From positions 1 through 64,000 of the forward strand of contig JAJPHE010000112.1 of NCBI GenBank assembly GCA_021325435.1: a stretch of 64,000 nt of DNA, written 5' to 3'. Source of the stretch: Actinomycetota bacterium. GTDB taxonomy: Bacteria; Actinomycetota; Acidimicrobiia; Acidimicrobiales; JAJPHE01. The notes under the pieces are model-generated. The model saw only the letters and a list, made by a program, of their open reading frames with translations, ran no database searches and had not been told where the DNA came from. The position numbers and the translations under genes are program-made. Below, one piece after another: positions 35,216-42,894 of the stretch; positions within the stretch are counted from its first letter, which is position 1; each line of letters opens with the position of its first letter.

Positions 35216-36954
35216 CGGCCCCCCTCGCCCTGGCTCGGTCCGAGGATGATGTCGTCGTTCGAGGTGCCGGCCGCCACCATCGGGTAGACCTTCTCGCGGC
35301 TGTCGGTTCGGAAGTCGATCACCACCGGACGGTCGTCGATCTGGTTCGCCTTGTCGATCGCCGGCAGCACCTCCTCCGGGCTCTCCACTCGCAGCCCGAC
35401 GCAGCCCATCGCCTCCGCCCACTTCACGTAGTCGGGCAGGTCCGGAGACAGGTACACCTCGGAGTAGCGCTCCTCGTAGAAGAGCTCCTGCCACTGGCGG
35501 ACCATCCCCAGGTAGGCGTTGTTCAGGATGGCGACCTTGACCGGAATGCGCTCCGCCGAGGCGGTGACCAGCTCCTGGGCCGTCATCTGGAAGCAGCCGT
35601 CGCCGTCGACCGCCCACACCATCCGGTCGGGCCGGCCGACCTTGGCCCCCACCGCGGCTGGAACGGCGAACCCCATGGTCCCGAGGCCGCCCGAGTTGAC
35701 CCAGGTGTAGGGATGGTCGAACCGCCAGTACTGACTGGTCCACATCTGGTGCTGGCCGACGCCCGACACCACGATGGTGTCGTCCGGGGTGTTGTCGCGC
35801 AGGGTCTCGACGACGAACTGGGGCTTGAGCGAGCCGTCGTCCGGATCGCGCTGGTAGGTGAGCGGGTAGCGGGCCTGCCATTCACGGATCTGGGCGATCC
35901 ACCGGGCCCGGTCGGCGGGCTCGAACGACTCGTCTTGGTGGAGGGCGCGGACCGCCTTGATCAGCTCCTCGATGACCAGACGGCAGTCCCCGACGATCGG
36001 CACATCGGGCCGCCGGACCTTGCCCAGCTCGGCCGGGTCGATGTCCACGTGGACGATCTTCGCCTCCGGGGCGAAGGCCGCCACCTTGCCGGTCACCCGG
36101 TCGTCGAAGCGGGCTCCGAGGGTGATCAGCAGGTCGGACTTCTGCATGGAGGTGACGGCGGTGTAGTTGCCGTGCATGCCCGGCATGCCGAGACACAGCT
36201 CGTGGCTGTCCGGGAAGGCGCCCCGGGCCATGAGGGTGGTCACTACCGGAACGCCGGTGAGCTCGACCAGCTCGAGCAGGGCCTCGGCCGCTCGCGCCTT
36301 GAGGATCCCCCCGCCGGCGTAGATGACCGGACGCTCGGCCGAGGAGATCAGGCGGGCGGCCTCGCGGATCATCCGCCCGTTGCCCCGGGTGGTGGGCCGG
36401 TATCCCGGCAGGTCGGCCTCCACGTCGGCGTCGGTCGGCCAGTACCAGTCCATCATCTGGTTGCTGATGTCCTTGGGCACGTCGACCAGGACCGGGCCGG
36501 GTCGGCCGCTGCTGGCCAGATGGAACGCCTCGCGCACGACCAGCGGGATGTCGGCGGCGTCGGTCACCAGCCAGTTGTGCTTGGTGACGCTCATGGTGAT
36601 GCCGGTGGTGTCGCACTCCTGAAAGGCGTCGGTGCCGATGGCGGTGGACGCCACCTGCCCGGTGATGCACACCATGGGGACCGAGTCCATGTAGGCGTCG
36701 CACAACGGGGTGACGATGTTGGTGGCGGCCGGGCCACTGGTCACCATGGCCACCCCGGGGCGCCCGGTGACATGGGCGTAGCCCTCGGCCATGTGGCCGG
36801 CGCCCTGCTCGTGGCGGACGAGGATGTGGCGGATGGGCGAGTCGATGATCGGGTCGTACACCGGGAGGATGGCCCCGCCCGGCAGACCGAACATGACCTC
36901 GACCCCTTCCATCTCGAGGCTCTTGATGAGGGCCTGGGCCCCGGTCAGCTTCAT
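35212..36954 (-). CDS. ilvB: acetolactate synthase, large catalytic subunit
   Basis: A 580-residue thiamine-diphosphate enzyme making acetolactate or acetohydroxybutyrate. The N-terminal segment is [17 protein letters not shown], with catalytic Glu in [18 protein letters not shown]-binding [14 protein letters not shown], and the ThDP motif [15 protein letters not shown] to [14 protein letters not shown] 36954 has AGGAG 6 nt upstream. First gene of ilvBNC, preceded by the leader and attenuator at 37083-36994. Confidence 0.96.
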   Translation of the reverse strand: MKLTGAQALIKSLEMEGVEVMFGLPGGAILPVYDPIIDSPIRHILVRHEQGAGHMAEGYAHVTGRPGVAMVTSGPAATNIVTPLCDAYMDSVPMVCITGQVASTAIGTDAFQECDTTGITMSVTKHNWLVTDAADIPLVVREAFHLASSGRPGPVLVDVPKDISNQMMDWYWPTDADVEADLPGYRPTTRGNGRMIREAARLISSAERPVIYAGGGILKARAAEALLELVELTGVPVVTTLMARGAFPDSHELCLGMPGMHGNYTAVTSMQKSDLLITLGARFDDRVTGKVAAFAPEAKIVHVDIDPAELGKVRRPDVPIVGDCRLVIEELIKAVRALHQDESFEPADRARWIAQIREWQARYPLTYQRDPDDGSLKPQFVVETLRDNTPDDTIVVSGVGQHQMWTSQYWRFDHPYTWVNSGGLGTMGFAVPAAVGAKVGRPDRMVWAVDGDGCFQMTAQELVTASAERIPVKVAILNNAYLGMVRQWQELFYEERYSEVYLSPDLPDYVKWAEAMGCVGLRVESPEEVLPAIDKANQIDDRPVVIDFRTDSREKVYPMVAAGTSNDDIILGPSQGEGGR

Positions 36955-36993
36955 CTCTTCTCCTGGAACGCCGCTGGGAGTGCTCGGGAAATG

Positions 36994-37018
36994 AAAAGAC
37001 CTCCCGTTCGGGAGGTCT
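36994..37018 (-). terminator. attenuator terminator of ilvBNC
   Basis: Minus strand AGACCTCCC (37018-37010), loop GAAC, GGGAGGTCT (37005-36997), a perfect 9-bp stem, then a TTTT run (37000-side end at 36994) continuing TTTTCATTT as in the leuB attenuator. A preceding hairpin has arms GCGCACGC (37047-37040) and GCGTGCGC (37029-37022) and starts directly after the leader stop. It is 40 bp from the ilvB start. Confidence 0.88.
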
Positions 37019-37047
37019 CGTGCGCACGCGCTGGTGTCGGCGTGCGC

Positions 37048-37083
37048 TTAGGTAACGATTACGAGGATGCGGACACCGGTCAT
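37048..37083 (-). CDS. ilvBNC leader peptide MTGVRILVIVT
   Basis: A 12-codon ORF, ATG ACC GGT GTC CGC ATC CTC GTA ATC GTT ACC TAA, with six branched-chain codons among residues 4-10. It begins 10 nt below the -10 box without a Shine-Dalgarno site, so it is probably translated from a leaderless message. Stalling on Ile, Leu or Val codons would allow antitermination, giving multivalent control of ilvBNC. It is the tail of a longer shadow frame over ilvD, which is not a gene. Confidence 0.88.
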   Translation of the reverse strand: MTGVRILVIVT

Positions 37084-37093
37084 GGCGGGGCTG

Positions 37094-37121
37094 ATAGTAC
37101 ACGACCGCCGTCGGATGGCAA
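37094..37121 (-). promoter_or_regulatory. sigma70-type promoter for the ilvBNC leader
   Basis: Minus strand TTGCCA (37121-37116), 16-nt spacer, TACTAT (37099-37094), the best promoter match in the window. The start point would fall at or a few bases before the leader ATG at 37083. It lies just after the ilvD stop (37125), so ilvBNC is separate from ilvD. Confidence 0.75.
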
Positions 37122-37124
37122 CCC

Positions 37125-38846
37125 TCAGGGCTCGGTGACCGCCCCCCGCTCGGCCCCGGTCACCAGGCGGGCGAACTTGGCCAGCACCCCCGAGGTGTAG
37201 CGGGGTGGGGGCGGCGCCCACCCTTGACCCCGTCGCTCGAGCTCCGCCTGGTCGACCAACACGTCGATCCTGCGCTGGTCCACGTCGATGAGGATGCGGT
37301 CGCCGTCGGCCACGAAGGCGATCGGACCGCCGTCCACCGCCTCGGGGGCGACGTGGCCGATGCACAGGCCGTGGGTCCCCCCCGAAAAGCGCCCGTCGGT
37401 GAGCAGGGCGCAGTCGGCGCCCCGGCCGGCGCCTTTCATCGCCCCGGTGACGGCCAGCATCTCGCGCATGCCGGGGCCGCCCTTGGGGCCCTCGTAGCGG
37501 ATGACCACCACCGTGCCCGGCCGGATCGAGCCGGCCAGGATCGCCTCCATGGCGCCGTCCTCTCCGTCGAAGACCCGGGCTTCTCCCTCGAAGCGCGTCT
37601 GGTCGATGCCCGCCACCTTCACCACCGCCCCCTTGGGGGCCAACGAGCCGGTCAGGATGGCGATGCCGCCGTCGGCGTGGATGGGGTCCGAGAGGGGGTG
37701 GACAACCGACCCGTCGGGGGCAGGAGGGTCGAGGGCGGCCAGGTTCTCCTCCATTGTCCGGCCCGTGACCGTCAGGCAGTCGCCGTGGATGAGCCCGGCC
37801 TCGAGAAGCTCGCGCAGGACGACCGGCACTCCGCCGATCCGGTCCACGTCGACCATGTGGTAGCGACCGTGGGGCTTGGTGTCGGCGATATGGGGCACCC
37901 GACGGCCGACCCGGTCGAAGTCGTCGAGGGTCAGCTCGACCCGGGCCTCGTTGGCGATGGCGAGCAGGTGGAGCACGGCGTTGGTGGAGCCGCCCAGGGC
38001 CATGACCACGGCGATGGCGTTCTCGAACGCCGGGCGGGTCATGATCATCCGGGGGGTGATGCCGGCGTCGATGAGGCGCACCACCGCCGCCCCGGTGTCC
38101 CACGCCAGCTGGTCGCGGCGGGGGTCGACGGCCGCCGGGCTGGCGCTGCCGGGCAGGGCCATGCCGAGGGCCTCGGAGACCGAGGCCATGGTGTTGGCGG
38201 TGAACATGCCGGCGCAGCTGCCGGCCGTGGGGCAGGCGTGGCTCTCGATCAACGACAACTCCTCGGCCGACAGCGACCCGGCGGCGTGGGCCCCCACCGC
38301 CTCGAAGACGCTGACGATGTCGAGGGCGGTGTCCTCGGGCCGGCCGGCCGAGGCGTCGGCCGGCAGTCGGCCGGGCAGGATCGACCCGCCGTACAGGAAG
38401 ACCGAGGGCACATTGATGCGGGCCGCCGCCATGAGCATTCCAGGCAGCGACTTGTCGCAACCGGCGAAGGTCACCATGGCGTCCAGCCGCTCGGCGTGCA
38501 TGACCGTTTCGACCGAATCGGCGATGACCTCCCGCGAGACCAGCGACGCCCGCATCCCTTCGTGGCCCATAGATATGCCATCGGACACGGCGATGGTCAC
38601 GAACTCGATGGGAAAGCCACCCTCGGACCGGATCCCCTCCTTGGCCTGCTTGGCCAGCCGGTCCAGGGGCAGGTTGCAGGGCGTCACCTCGTTCCACGAG
38701 GAGGCCACCCCGACCTGGGGCTTGTCCCAGTCGTCGTCGGTCATGCCGATGGCTCGGAGCATGGCCCGGGCCGGGGCCCGCTCGAAGCCTTCCGTCACCT
38801 CGAAGCTGCGGGGCTTGCGGGGGTGGGCGGGGTCGATGGGCGGCAT
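37125..38846 (-). CDS. ilvD: dihydroxy-acid dehydratase
   Basis: A 573-residue Fe-S dehydratase, penultimate step of Val and Ile synthesis. Cluster Cys are in [13 protein letters not shown] and [38 protein letters not shown] is the conserved C-terminal segment. ATG 38846 ([17 protein letters not shown]) fits the family; the frame open further upstream is not used. TATCGT at 38860-38855 lies 8 nt upstream and there is no Shine-Dalgarno site, suggesting a leaderless message. No leader peptide or attenuator is seen, in contrast to ilvBNC just downstream. Confidence 0.95.
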   Translation of the reverse strand: MPPIDPAHPRKPRSFEVTEGFERAPARAMLRAIGMTDDDWDKPQVGVASSWNEVTPCNLPLDRLAKQAKEGIRSEGGFPIEFVTIAVSDGISMGHEGMRASLVSREVIADSVETVMHAERLDAMVTFAGCDKSLPGMLMAAARINVPSVFLYGGSILPGRLPADASAGRPEDTALDIVSVFEAVGAHAAGSLSAEELSLIESHACPTAGSCAGMFTANTMASVSEALGMALPGSASPAAVDPRRDQLAWDTGAAVVRLIDAGITPRMIMTRPAFENAIAVVMALGGSTNAVLHLLAIANEARVELTLDDFDRVGRRVPHIADTKPHGRYHMVDVDRIGGVPVVLRELLEAGLIHGDCLTVTGRTMEENLAALDPPAPDGSVVHPLSDPIHADGGIAILTGSLAPKGAVVKVAGIDQTRFEGEARVFDGEDGAMEAILAGSIRPGTVVVIRYEGPKGGPGMREMLAVTGAMKGAGRGADCALLTDGRFSGGTHGLCIGHVAPEAVDGGPIAFVADGDRILIDVDQRRIDVLVDQAELERRGQGWAPPPPRYTSGVLAKFARLVTGAERGAVTEP

Positions 38847-38905
38847 GGCCGGACACGATAGGTCGGCCACGGGCCGGCGCCCCTCGTCGAGCGCAGCGCC
38901 ACGCG

Positions 38906-38939
38906 CAGAGAGGGGCCGGCTCTCGCCGGCCCCTCTCTG
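38906..38939 (-). terminator. strong hairpin after the LPXTG protein gene
   Basis: A perfect 15-bp GC-rich inverted repeat, 38906-38920 against 38925-38939, with loop TCTC. It lies 47 bp after the stop of the LPXTG gene and upstream of the probable ilvD promoter, so it most likely ends the LPXTG transcript. There is no T run. Confidence 0.7.
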
Positions 38940-38986
38940 GACCAACGGCGTGAGGGTCGCCCCTCAGCCGGCTATTGCCCTGCCGG

Positions 38987-39703
38987 TCAGCTGCTGACGG
39001 TTGCCAGCGCCTCGCGGCGGGTGGCCAGGAGCAGCCCGCTGCCGAGAAGCAGCGTGCTGAGGCCGATGCCGACGAGGACGCCGACGTGACCCGGACCGGT
39101 GAACGGCAGCTTCTGCACTGCCGTGGCCGCCACCGGGGCTGCCGACGTCGGGGCCGACGTCCCCGGACGGGTAAGCGTCTCACCGAGCACCGAGGTGGCC
39201 GGCGACGAGCTCGAGGTCACGCTCGGCGTGTTGCTGGTCGTAGTTCCCGACACGACCACCGTGGAACCGCCGCTACCGCTGGTGGTGGTTCCACCAGACG
39301 GGGTGCTCGCCGGCGGCGTGCACTCATGAGCCGGATTGCCGTCTCGTGACTTGCCGCGTCCCTGGTTGTTGCTCTCGCTGCTGCTGGTGGCGAAGTCGCT
39401 GCACAGGCCCTTGGCGTGAGTGTTGTTCACGATGCCGGGCGGGATGTCCTTGTTCTCAGGGACATTGCCCTCCGAGCCTGGCACCTTGCCTGCCGGGCAC
39501 GACGATGTGTTGCTCGCCGAGCACTCGGAATTGCCGAGGCTGTTGGGGCCGCCACCAGGATTGCCGTTGGCGTTGGCCGACGCATTCGAGTTGCTTCCGT
39601 GGTTGCCGTTATTGGCAAATGCGGGGGCTGCAAATCCTACGATTCCCATGCCGCCCGCTAAAGCCATGGCCACTCCAAGCCGATATAGCTTTCGAGGGGT
39701 CAC
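38987..39703 (-). CDS. secreted surface protein with LPXTG-type sorting signal
   Basis: A 238-residue exported protein. A Sec signal peptide (about residues 1-30, core LGVAMALAGGMGIVGFAAPAFA) is followed by an Asn/Gly/Ser-rich segment with four Cys (SECSASNTSSC, LCSDF, HECTPP). A Ser/Thr-rich stalk comes next, then LPFTG at about residue 199, a membrane helix (VGVLVGIGLSTLLLGSGLLLA) and the basic tail TRREALATVSS. This is the layout of a sortase substrate; no sortase is in the window. GTG 39703 follows GGAGGAGGG with 7 nt spacing. The longer frame upstream has no support. The gene has lower GC in its Asn-rich part than its neighbours. It is divergent from the CAP/repeat gene, and both are likely surface components. 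Confidence 0.8.
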   Translation of the reverse strand: MTPRKLYRLGVAMALAGGMGIVGFAAPAFANNGNHGSNSNASANANGNPGGGPNSLGNSECSASNTSSCPAGKVPGSEGNVPENKDIPPGIVNNTHAKGLCSDFATSSSESNNQGRGKSRDGNPAHECTPPASTPSGGTTTSGSGGSTVVVSGTTTSNTPSVTSSSSPATSVLGETLTRPGTSAPTSAAPVAATAVQKLPFTGPGHVGVLVGIGLSTLLLGSGLLLATRREALATVSS

Positions 39704-39803
39704 CGCATAACCCTCCTCCGTTGTCGCGCCCAGTGTGTGCACCGTGCACCTTGTCCAGAAGTCACGGTAACACCACCACTGGGCGTGGCAACACCTCTTG
39801 TTG

Positions 39804-39860
39804 GCCAAATTTTGACCTAATTTTGTGGGCTTTTCAGCCACTTCATTAGGTTCTTTTGGC
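39804..39860. repeat. three-tier imperfect palindrome upstream of the LPXTG gene
   Basis: Nested arms pair as GCCAAA (39804-39809) with TTTGGC (39855-39860), ACCTAAT (39815-39821) with ATTAGGT (39845-39851), and GTGGGCT (39825-39831, one bulged G) with AGCCAC (39836-39841), loop TTTC. It lies about 100 bp upstream of the LPXTG start and about 170 bp before the riboswitch. It could be an RNA structure in the LPXTG 5' region, an operator, or a cruciform. Confidence 0.6.
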
Positions 39861-40029
39861 AATTGTCCCCGGGCTATGACAGTGACTATCCGCGCGCGCC
39901 CCGGTGGATCATCTTGTGGCAAATCGGATCAACTACGCCGCGGTCAATCGTCGAAAGATCGACATAGCCACAACGGGTCAAGACCACTGACCGTGCGGCC
40001 GATGCAAACGACAGCGCACCTGCGCCCAA

Positions 40030-40112
40030 CGAAATGGCAAACCCGGGGAAACCCGGGGACGCAAAGCCACGGGCCTAACGGAGCCACCGCTCCCAAGGCC
40101 GCCGGGCCGCCG
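40030..40112 (+). promoter_or_regulatory. cyclic di-GMP-I (GEMM) riboswitch
   Basis: Carries the hallmarks of the GEMM-I aptamer: GGCAAACC at 40036-40043, a stem CGGG/CCCG closed by a GAAA tetraloop (40048-40051), and the highly conserved GGACGCAAAGCCACGGGCCT at 40057-40076. The tetraloop-receptor bases CCTAA follow at 40074-40078, then a variable hairpin and the 3' strand AAGGCCGCCGGGCCGCC. It sits 50 bp upstream of the CAP/repeat gene. No T-run terminator follows. GACGGAG (40154-40160) can pair with CTCCGTC (40130-40136), and CCTCC (40129-40133) with the Shine-Dalgarno GGAGG (40148-40152), so translational control is likely. Whether c-di-GMP turns the gene on or off was not worked out. Confidence 0.88.
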
Positions 40113-40161
40113 AACGGGGCGATCTCCGCCTCCGTCGGGACAGGAATGGAGGAGACGGAGA

Positions 40162-41421
40162 ATGCGCCGCCGGCTACTGGCACTGATAGGAGCGGTCCTA
40201 GCTCTCAGCGGCATCGGCGTTGCCGCCATGCCCGCGGCGATGGCCGACACCACCAGCGACGCAGCTGCTTTCGTGAACGCCATCAACCAGCTGCGGGCGT
40301 CGAAGGGCCTCAAGGCGCTGATGGTCGACTCCCGGCTGGTGCCCGTCGCCCAGGCTTGGAGCGCCCACATGGCGGCGGCCGGTTCCATCTCGCACAACCC
40401 GAACCTCTCGAGTGAGGCGCCGTCGGACTGGACCTTCCTGGGGGAGAACGTCGGCATGGGTCCGAGCGTGGCGACTCTGCAGCAGGCCTTCACCAACAGC
40501 CCCGAGCACTACGCCAATATGGTCGACGTCAACTACAACGCCATTGGAGTGGGTGTGGTCATCGCCCCCAACGGCACGATGTTTGTCACCGAGGACTACG
40601 AGTACTCGCCGTCGGTCCCCTTCTCGGTGGCCCAGCTGGTCGCCAGCACCAACACCAACCCGAACCCCTCGCAGGGTTACTACCTGGCCGACTCGGCCGG
40701 CAACGTGTACTCCTACGGCACCGCCGTCAACCACGGCTCGGCCGGCAGCATGCCCCTGGCCGCGCCGGTGGTCGACATGGCCTCGACACCGGACGGCGGC
40801 GGCTACTGGCTCCTCGGCCAGGACGGAGGCATCTTCTCCTACGGTGACGCCGCCTTCCACGGCTCGACCGGCGCCATGCACCTGGCCGCTCCGGTCATCG
40901 GGATGGCGGCCACGCCCGACGGCGGCGGCTATTACCTGGTGGCCAGCGACGGGGGCATCTTCACCTTCGGCGACGCCGTCTTCCACGGCTCCACCGGCGC
41001 CCTGCACCTCAACGCCCCCATCGTCGCCATGGCGACCACGCCCGACGGCCGGGGCTACTGGCTGGTGGCCCGCGACGGCGGAATCTTCAGCTTCGGCGAC
41101 GCCACCTTCCACGGCTCCACCGGAGCGATGAGGCTCAACGCCCCGATCGAGGGCATGGCCCCCACCGCCGACGGTCAGGGTTACTGGCTGGTCGCCCAGG
41201 ACGGGGGCATCTTCAGCTTCGGCGACGCCGTCTTCCACGGCTCGGCCGGCGGCAACCATCTGACCGCTCCGATCGTCGGCATGGTCGCCTCCCACGACGG
41301 CGGCGGCTACTACCTGGTCGCCCAGGACGGCGGGGTGTTCACCTACGGCGACGCCGAGTACGACGGCTCCCCGGCCGGCTACCCGCTGCCGGCGCCGATC
41401 GTCTCCCTGGCCCGCTCGTAA
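40162..41421 (+). CDS. secreted CAP/SCP-domain protein with six 42-residue C-terminal repeats
   Basis: A 419-residue exported protein. The signal peptide covers residues 1-28 (core LLALIGAVLALSGIGVAAMPAAMA). The CAP domain spans about 33-160: FVNAINQLRASKGL, AQAWSAHMAAAGSISHNP with the conserved His, FLGENVGMG with the conserved Glu, and YNAIGVGVV. A short Asn/Pro/Thr linker leads to six repeats at residues 172-419 of the form GYWLVA-x-DGGIFSFGDA-x-FHGSTGA, likely blades of a propeller-like domain. ATG 40162 has GGAGGAG at 40148-40154. It lies behind the c-di-GMP riboswitch, suggesting a role in attachment, matrix or lifestyle switching. CAP proteins elsewhere bind lipids or act on cell walls; the activity here is unknown. 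Confidence 0.88.
   Translation: MRRRLLALIGAVLALSGIGVAAMPAAMADTTSDAAAFVNAINQLRASKGLKALMVDSRLVPVAQAWSAHMAAAGSISHNPNLSSEAPSDWTFLGENVGMGPSVATLQQAFTNSPEHYANMVDVNYNAIGVGVVIAPNGTMFVTEDYEYSPSVPFSVAQLVASTNTNPNPSQGYYLADSAGNVYSYGTAVNHGSAGSMPLAAPVVDMASTPDGGGYWLLGQDGGIFSYGDAAFHGSTGAMHLAAPVIGMAATPDGGGYYLVASDGGIFTFGDAVFHGSTGALHLNAPIVAMATTPDGRGYWLVARDGGIFSFGDATFHGSTGAMRLNAPIEGMAPTADGQGYWLVAQDGGIFSFGDAVFHGSAGGNHLTAPIVGMVASHDGGGYYLVAQDGGVFTYGDAEYDGSPAGYPLPAPIVSLARS
40675..41418 (+). repeat. six tandem 126-bp coding repeats
   Basis: Units start at residues 172, 214, 256, 298, 340 and 382 of the CAP protein. The first is the most diverged (GYYLADSAGNVYSYG) and the last is truncated to 38 residues. The four middle units are closely alike in protein and DNA, which suggests recent duplication within the gene and possible copy-number change. 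Confidence 0.9.
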
Positions 41422-41427
41422 GCTCCC

Positions 41428-41455
41428 GGTCCGGCCGCAACGGCGCGGCCGGACC
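41428..41455. terminator. bidirectional hairpin between the CAP gene and gatB
   Basis: GGTCCGGCCGC (41428-41438), loop AACGGC, GCGGCCGGACC (41445-41455), a perfect 11-bp stem placed between two convergent stops (41421 and 41473). There is no T run on either strand. Confidence 0.7.
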
Positions 41456-41472
41456 AGGTGGCTGCCCCTGGC

Positions 41473-42894
41473 TCAGCCCAATCCGGCCAGCCGGCGCAAC
41501 TCGGCCACGACCCGGCCCCCGTCGGCGTTTCCCTTGGTGGCCTTCATCACCTGGCCCACTAGGAAGCCCTGGATCTTGGGGTCCCCGGCCTTGAAACGCT
41601 CGAAGGCGTCGGGGTTGTCCGCCACCACCTGCTCGACTACCGGGGTGAGGGCGTCGGCGGCCAGGGCCTCGAAGCCGCGGGCCCGGGCGATGTCGGCCGG
41701 CTTTCCGCCACTTTCGAGCATGGCGGCCAGCACCTGCTTGGCCTGGGTGGCGGTGAGCTCCCCCGCCGCCTCCATCCGCACCAGCTCGGCGAAGGCGCCG
41801 ACGGTCAGCTTGGCGGCCGCCTCGAGGTTGGCGGCCACCTCGTTGGCGGCCCGGTTCACCGCCACCCGGGGGTCGGCCCCGGCGCCGATGGCCCCCAGGA
41901 CGAGGTCATCGAGGCCCATCTCGACCAGCACGGCCACGTCGCCGGCGGCCACCCCCGCCGCCTCCGCCAGCCGGTCTCGGCGCTCGGCGGGCAGGACCGG
42001 CAGCGATGCCGACACTGCCGCCAGCCAGTCGTCATCCGGCGCCACCGGGACGAGGTCGGGCTCGGGGAAGTAGCGGTAGTCCTCGGACTGCTCCTTGGTC
42101 CGCCCGCTGACGGTGTGGCCGGCCGCTTCGTTCCAGTGCCGGGTCTCCATGCGGATCCGCTCGCCCGCCTCCAGCAGCTCGATCTGGCGGGCCGCCTCGT
42201 GGTCGATGGCCCGCCCCAGCGAGCGCAGCGAGTTGAGGTTCTTGATCTCGCAGCGGGTCCCGTATTCGGAGGCCCCCTCCGGCCGGACCGACACGTTGGC
42301 GTCCACCCGCAGAGATCCCTCTTCCATCTTCCCGTCGGACGCGCCGGTGGCGACGAGGATCGCCCGCAGCTCGGCGACGTAGGCCCGGGCCTGCTCCCCC
42401 GAGCGGAGATCCGGCTCGCTGACGATCTCCAGCAGGGGCACCCCGGCCCGGTTGTAGTCGACCAGCGAGTGGGCCGCCTCGTGGATGCGCCCCCCTCCCC
42501 CAACATGGGTGATCTTGCCGGTGTCCTCCTCCAGATGAGCCCGGACGATGCCGACCCGGTGCCCGTCGGGCAGCTCGAGCCAGCCCCCCACGTTGATCGG
42601 CTCGTCGTACTGGCTGATCTGGTAGTCCTTCGGCATGTCCGGATAGAAGTAGTTCTTGCGGTGGAAGACCGAGGGGCGCACCTCGCAGTGCAGGGCGAGG
42701 CCGACCCGCATGGCCAGCTCCACCGCCATCCGGTTGAGTACGGGCAGCGACCCGGGCAGCCCGAGGCAGACCGGGCACACCAGCGTGTTCGGCTCCGCTC
42801 CGAACTCGTTGCGGCAGCCGCAGAAGAGCTTGGTGACGGTGCGCAGCTCGGCGTGGACCTCGAGGCCGACGACGGTCTCCCAGCCGCCGCTCAT
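41473..42894 (-). CDS. gatB: Asp-tRNA(Asn)/Glu-tRNA(Gln) amidotransferase subunit B
   Basis: A 473-residue kinase-like subunit that activates misacylated Glu-tRNA(Gln) or Asp-tRNA(Asn). [18 protein letters not shown] at the N-terminus, zinc Cys in [42 protein letters not shown], the conserved [10 protein letters not shown] and a C-terminal YqeY tRNA-binding domain are visible. ATG 42894 overlaps the gatA stop by four bases; the frame extending over gatA is shadow. Last gene of gatCAB. Confidence 0.96.
   Translation of the reverse strand: MSGGWETVVGLEVHAELRTVTKLFCGCRNEFGAEPNTLVCPVCLGLPGSLPVLNRMAVELAMRVGLALHCEVRPSVFHRKNYFYPDMPKDYQISQYDEPINVGGWLELPDGHRVGIVRAHLEEDTGKITHVGGGGRIHEAAHSLVDYNRAGVPLLEIVSEPDLRSGEQARAYVAELRAILVATGASDGKMEEGSLRVDANVSVRPEGASEYGTRCEIKNLNSLRSLGRAIDHEAARQIELLEAGERIRMETRHWNEAAGHTVSGRTKEQSEDYRYFPEPDLVPVAPDDDWLAAVSASLPVLPAERRDRLAEAAGVAAGDVAVLVEMGLDDLVLGAIGAGADPRVAVNRAANEVAANLEAAAKLTVGAFAELVRMEAAGELTATQAKQVLAAMLESGGKPADIARARGFEALAADALTPVVEQVVADNPDAFERFKAGDPKIQGFLVGQVMKATKGNADGGRVVAELRRLAGLG

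Larger units (their letters stand above)
39704..40161. other. 458-bp divergent intergenic region, locally AT-rich
   Basis: The largest non-coding stretch in the window. Reading from the LPXTG side it holds a 9-bp inverted repeat (CGCCCAGTG at 39727-39735 with CACTGGGCG at 39777-39785), and a locally AT-rich segment with the three-tier palindrome at 39804-39860. The c-di-GMP riboswitch at 40030-40112 follows, then a possible Shine-Dalgarno-masking stem before the CAP gene. No promoter on either strand is convincing enough to place. Confidence 0.6.

Noticed and set aside
38906-38939. The perfect hairpin as an ilvD attenuator
   Set aside because: It lies upstream of the probable ilvD -10 box, has no T run and no leader peptide; it fits better as the end of the LPXTG transcript.
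37048-39183. A 711-codon minus-strand open frame over ilvD
   Set aside because: It is a shadow of ilvD in another frame with low-complexity Arg/Gly/Pro translation; only its last 12 codons (the leader peptide) are supported as real.
40675-41418. The tandem 126-bp repeats as a CRISPR array
   Set aside because: The repeats are in frame, lack unique spacers and encode a conserved protein unit. No CRISPR array or cas gene was found in the window.
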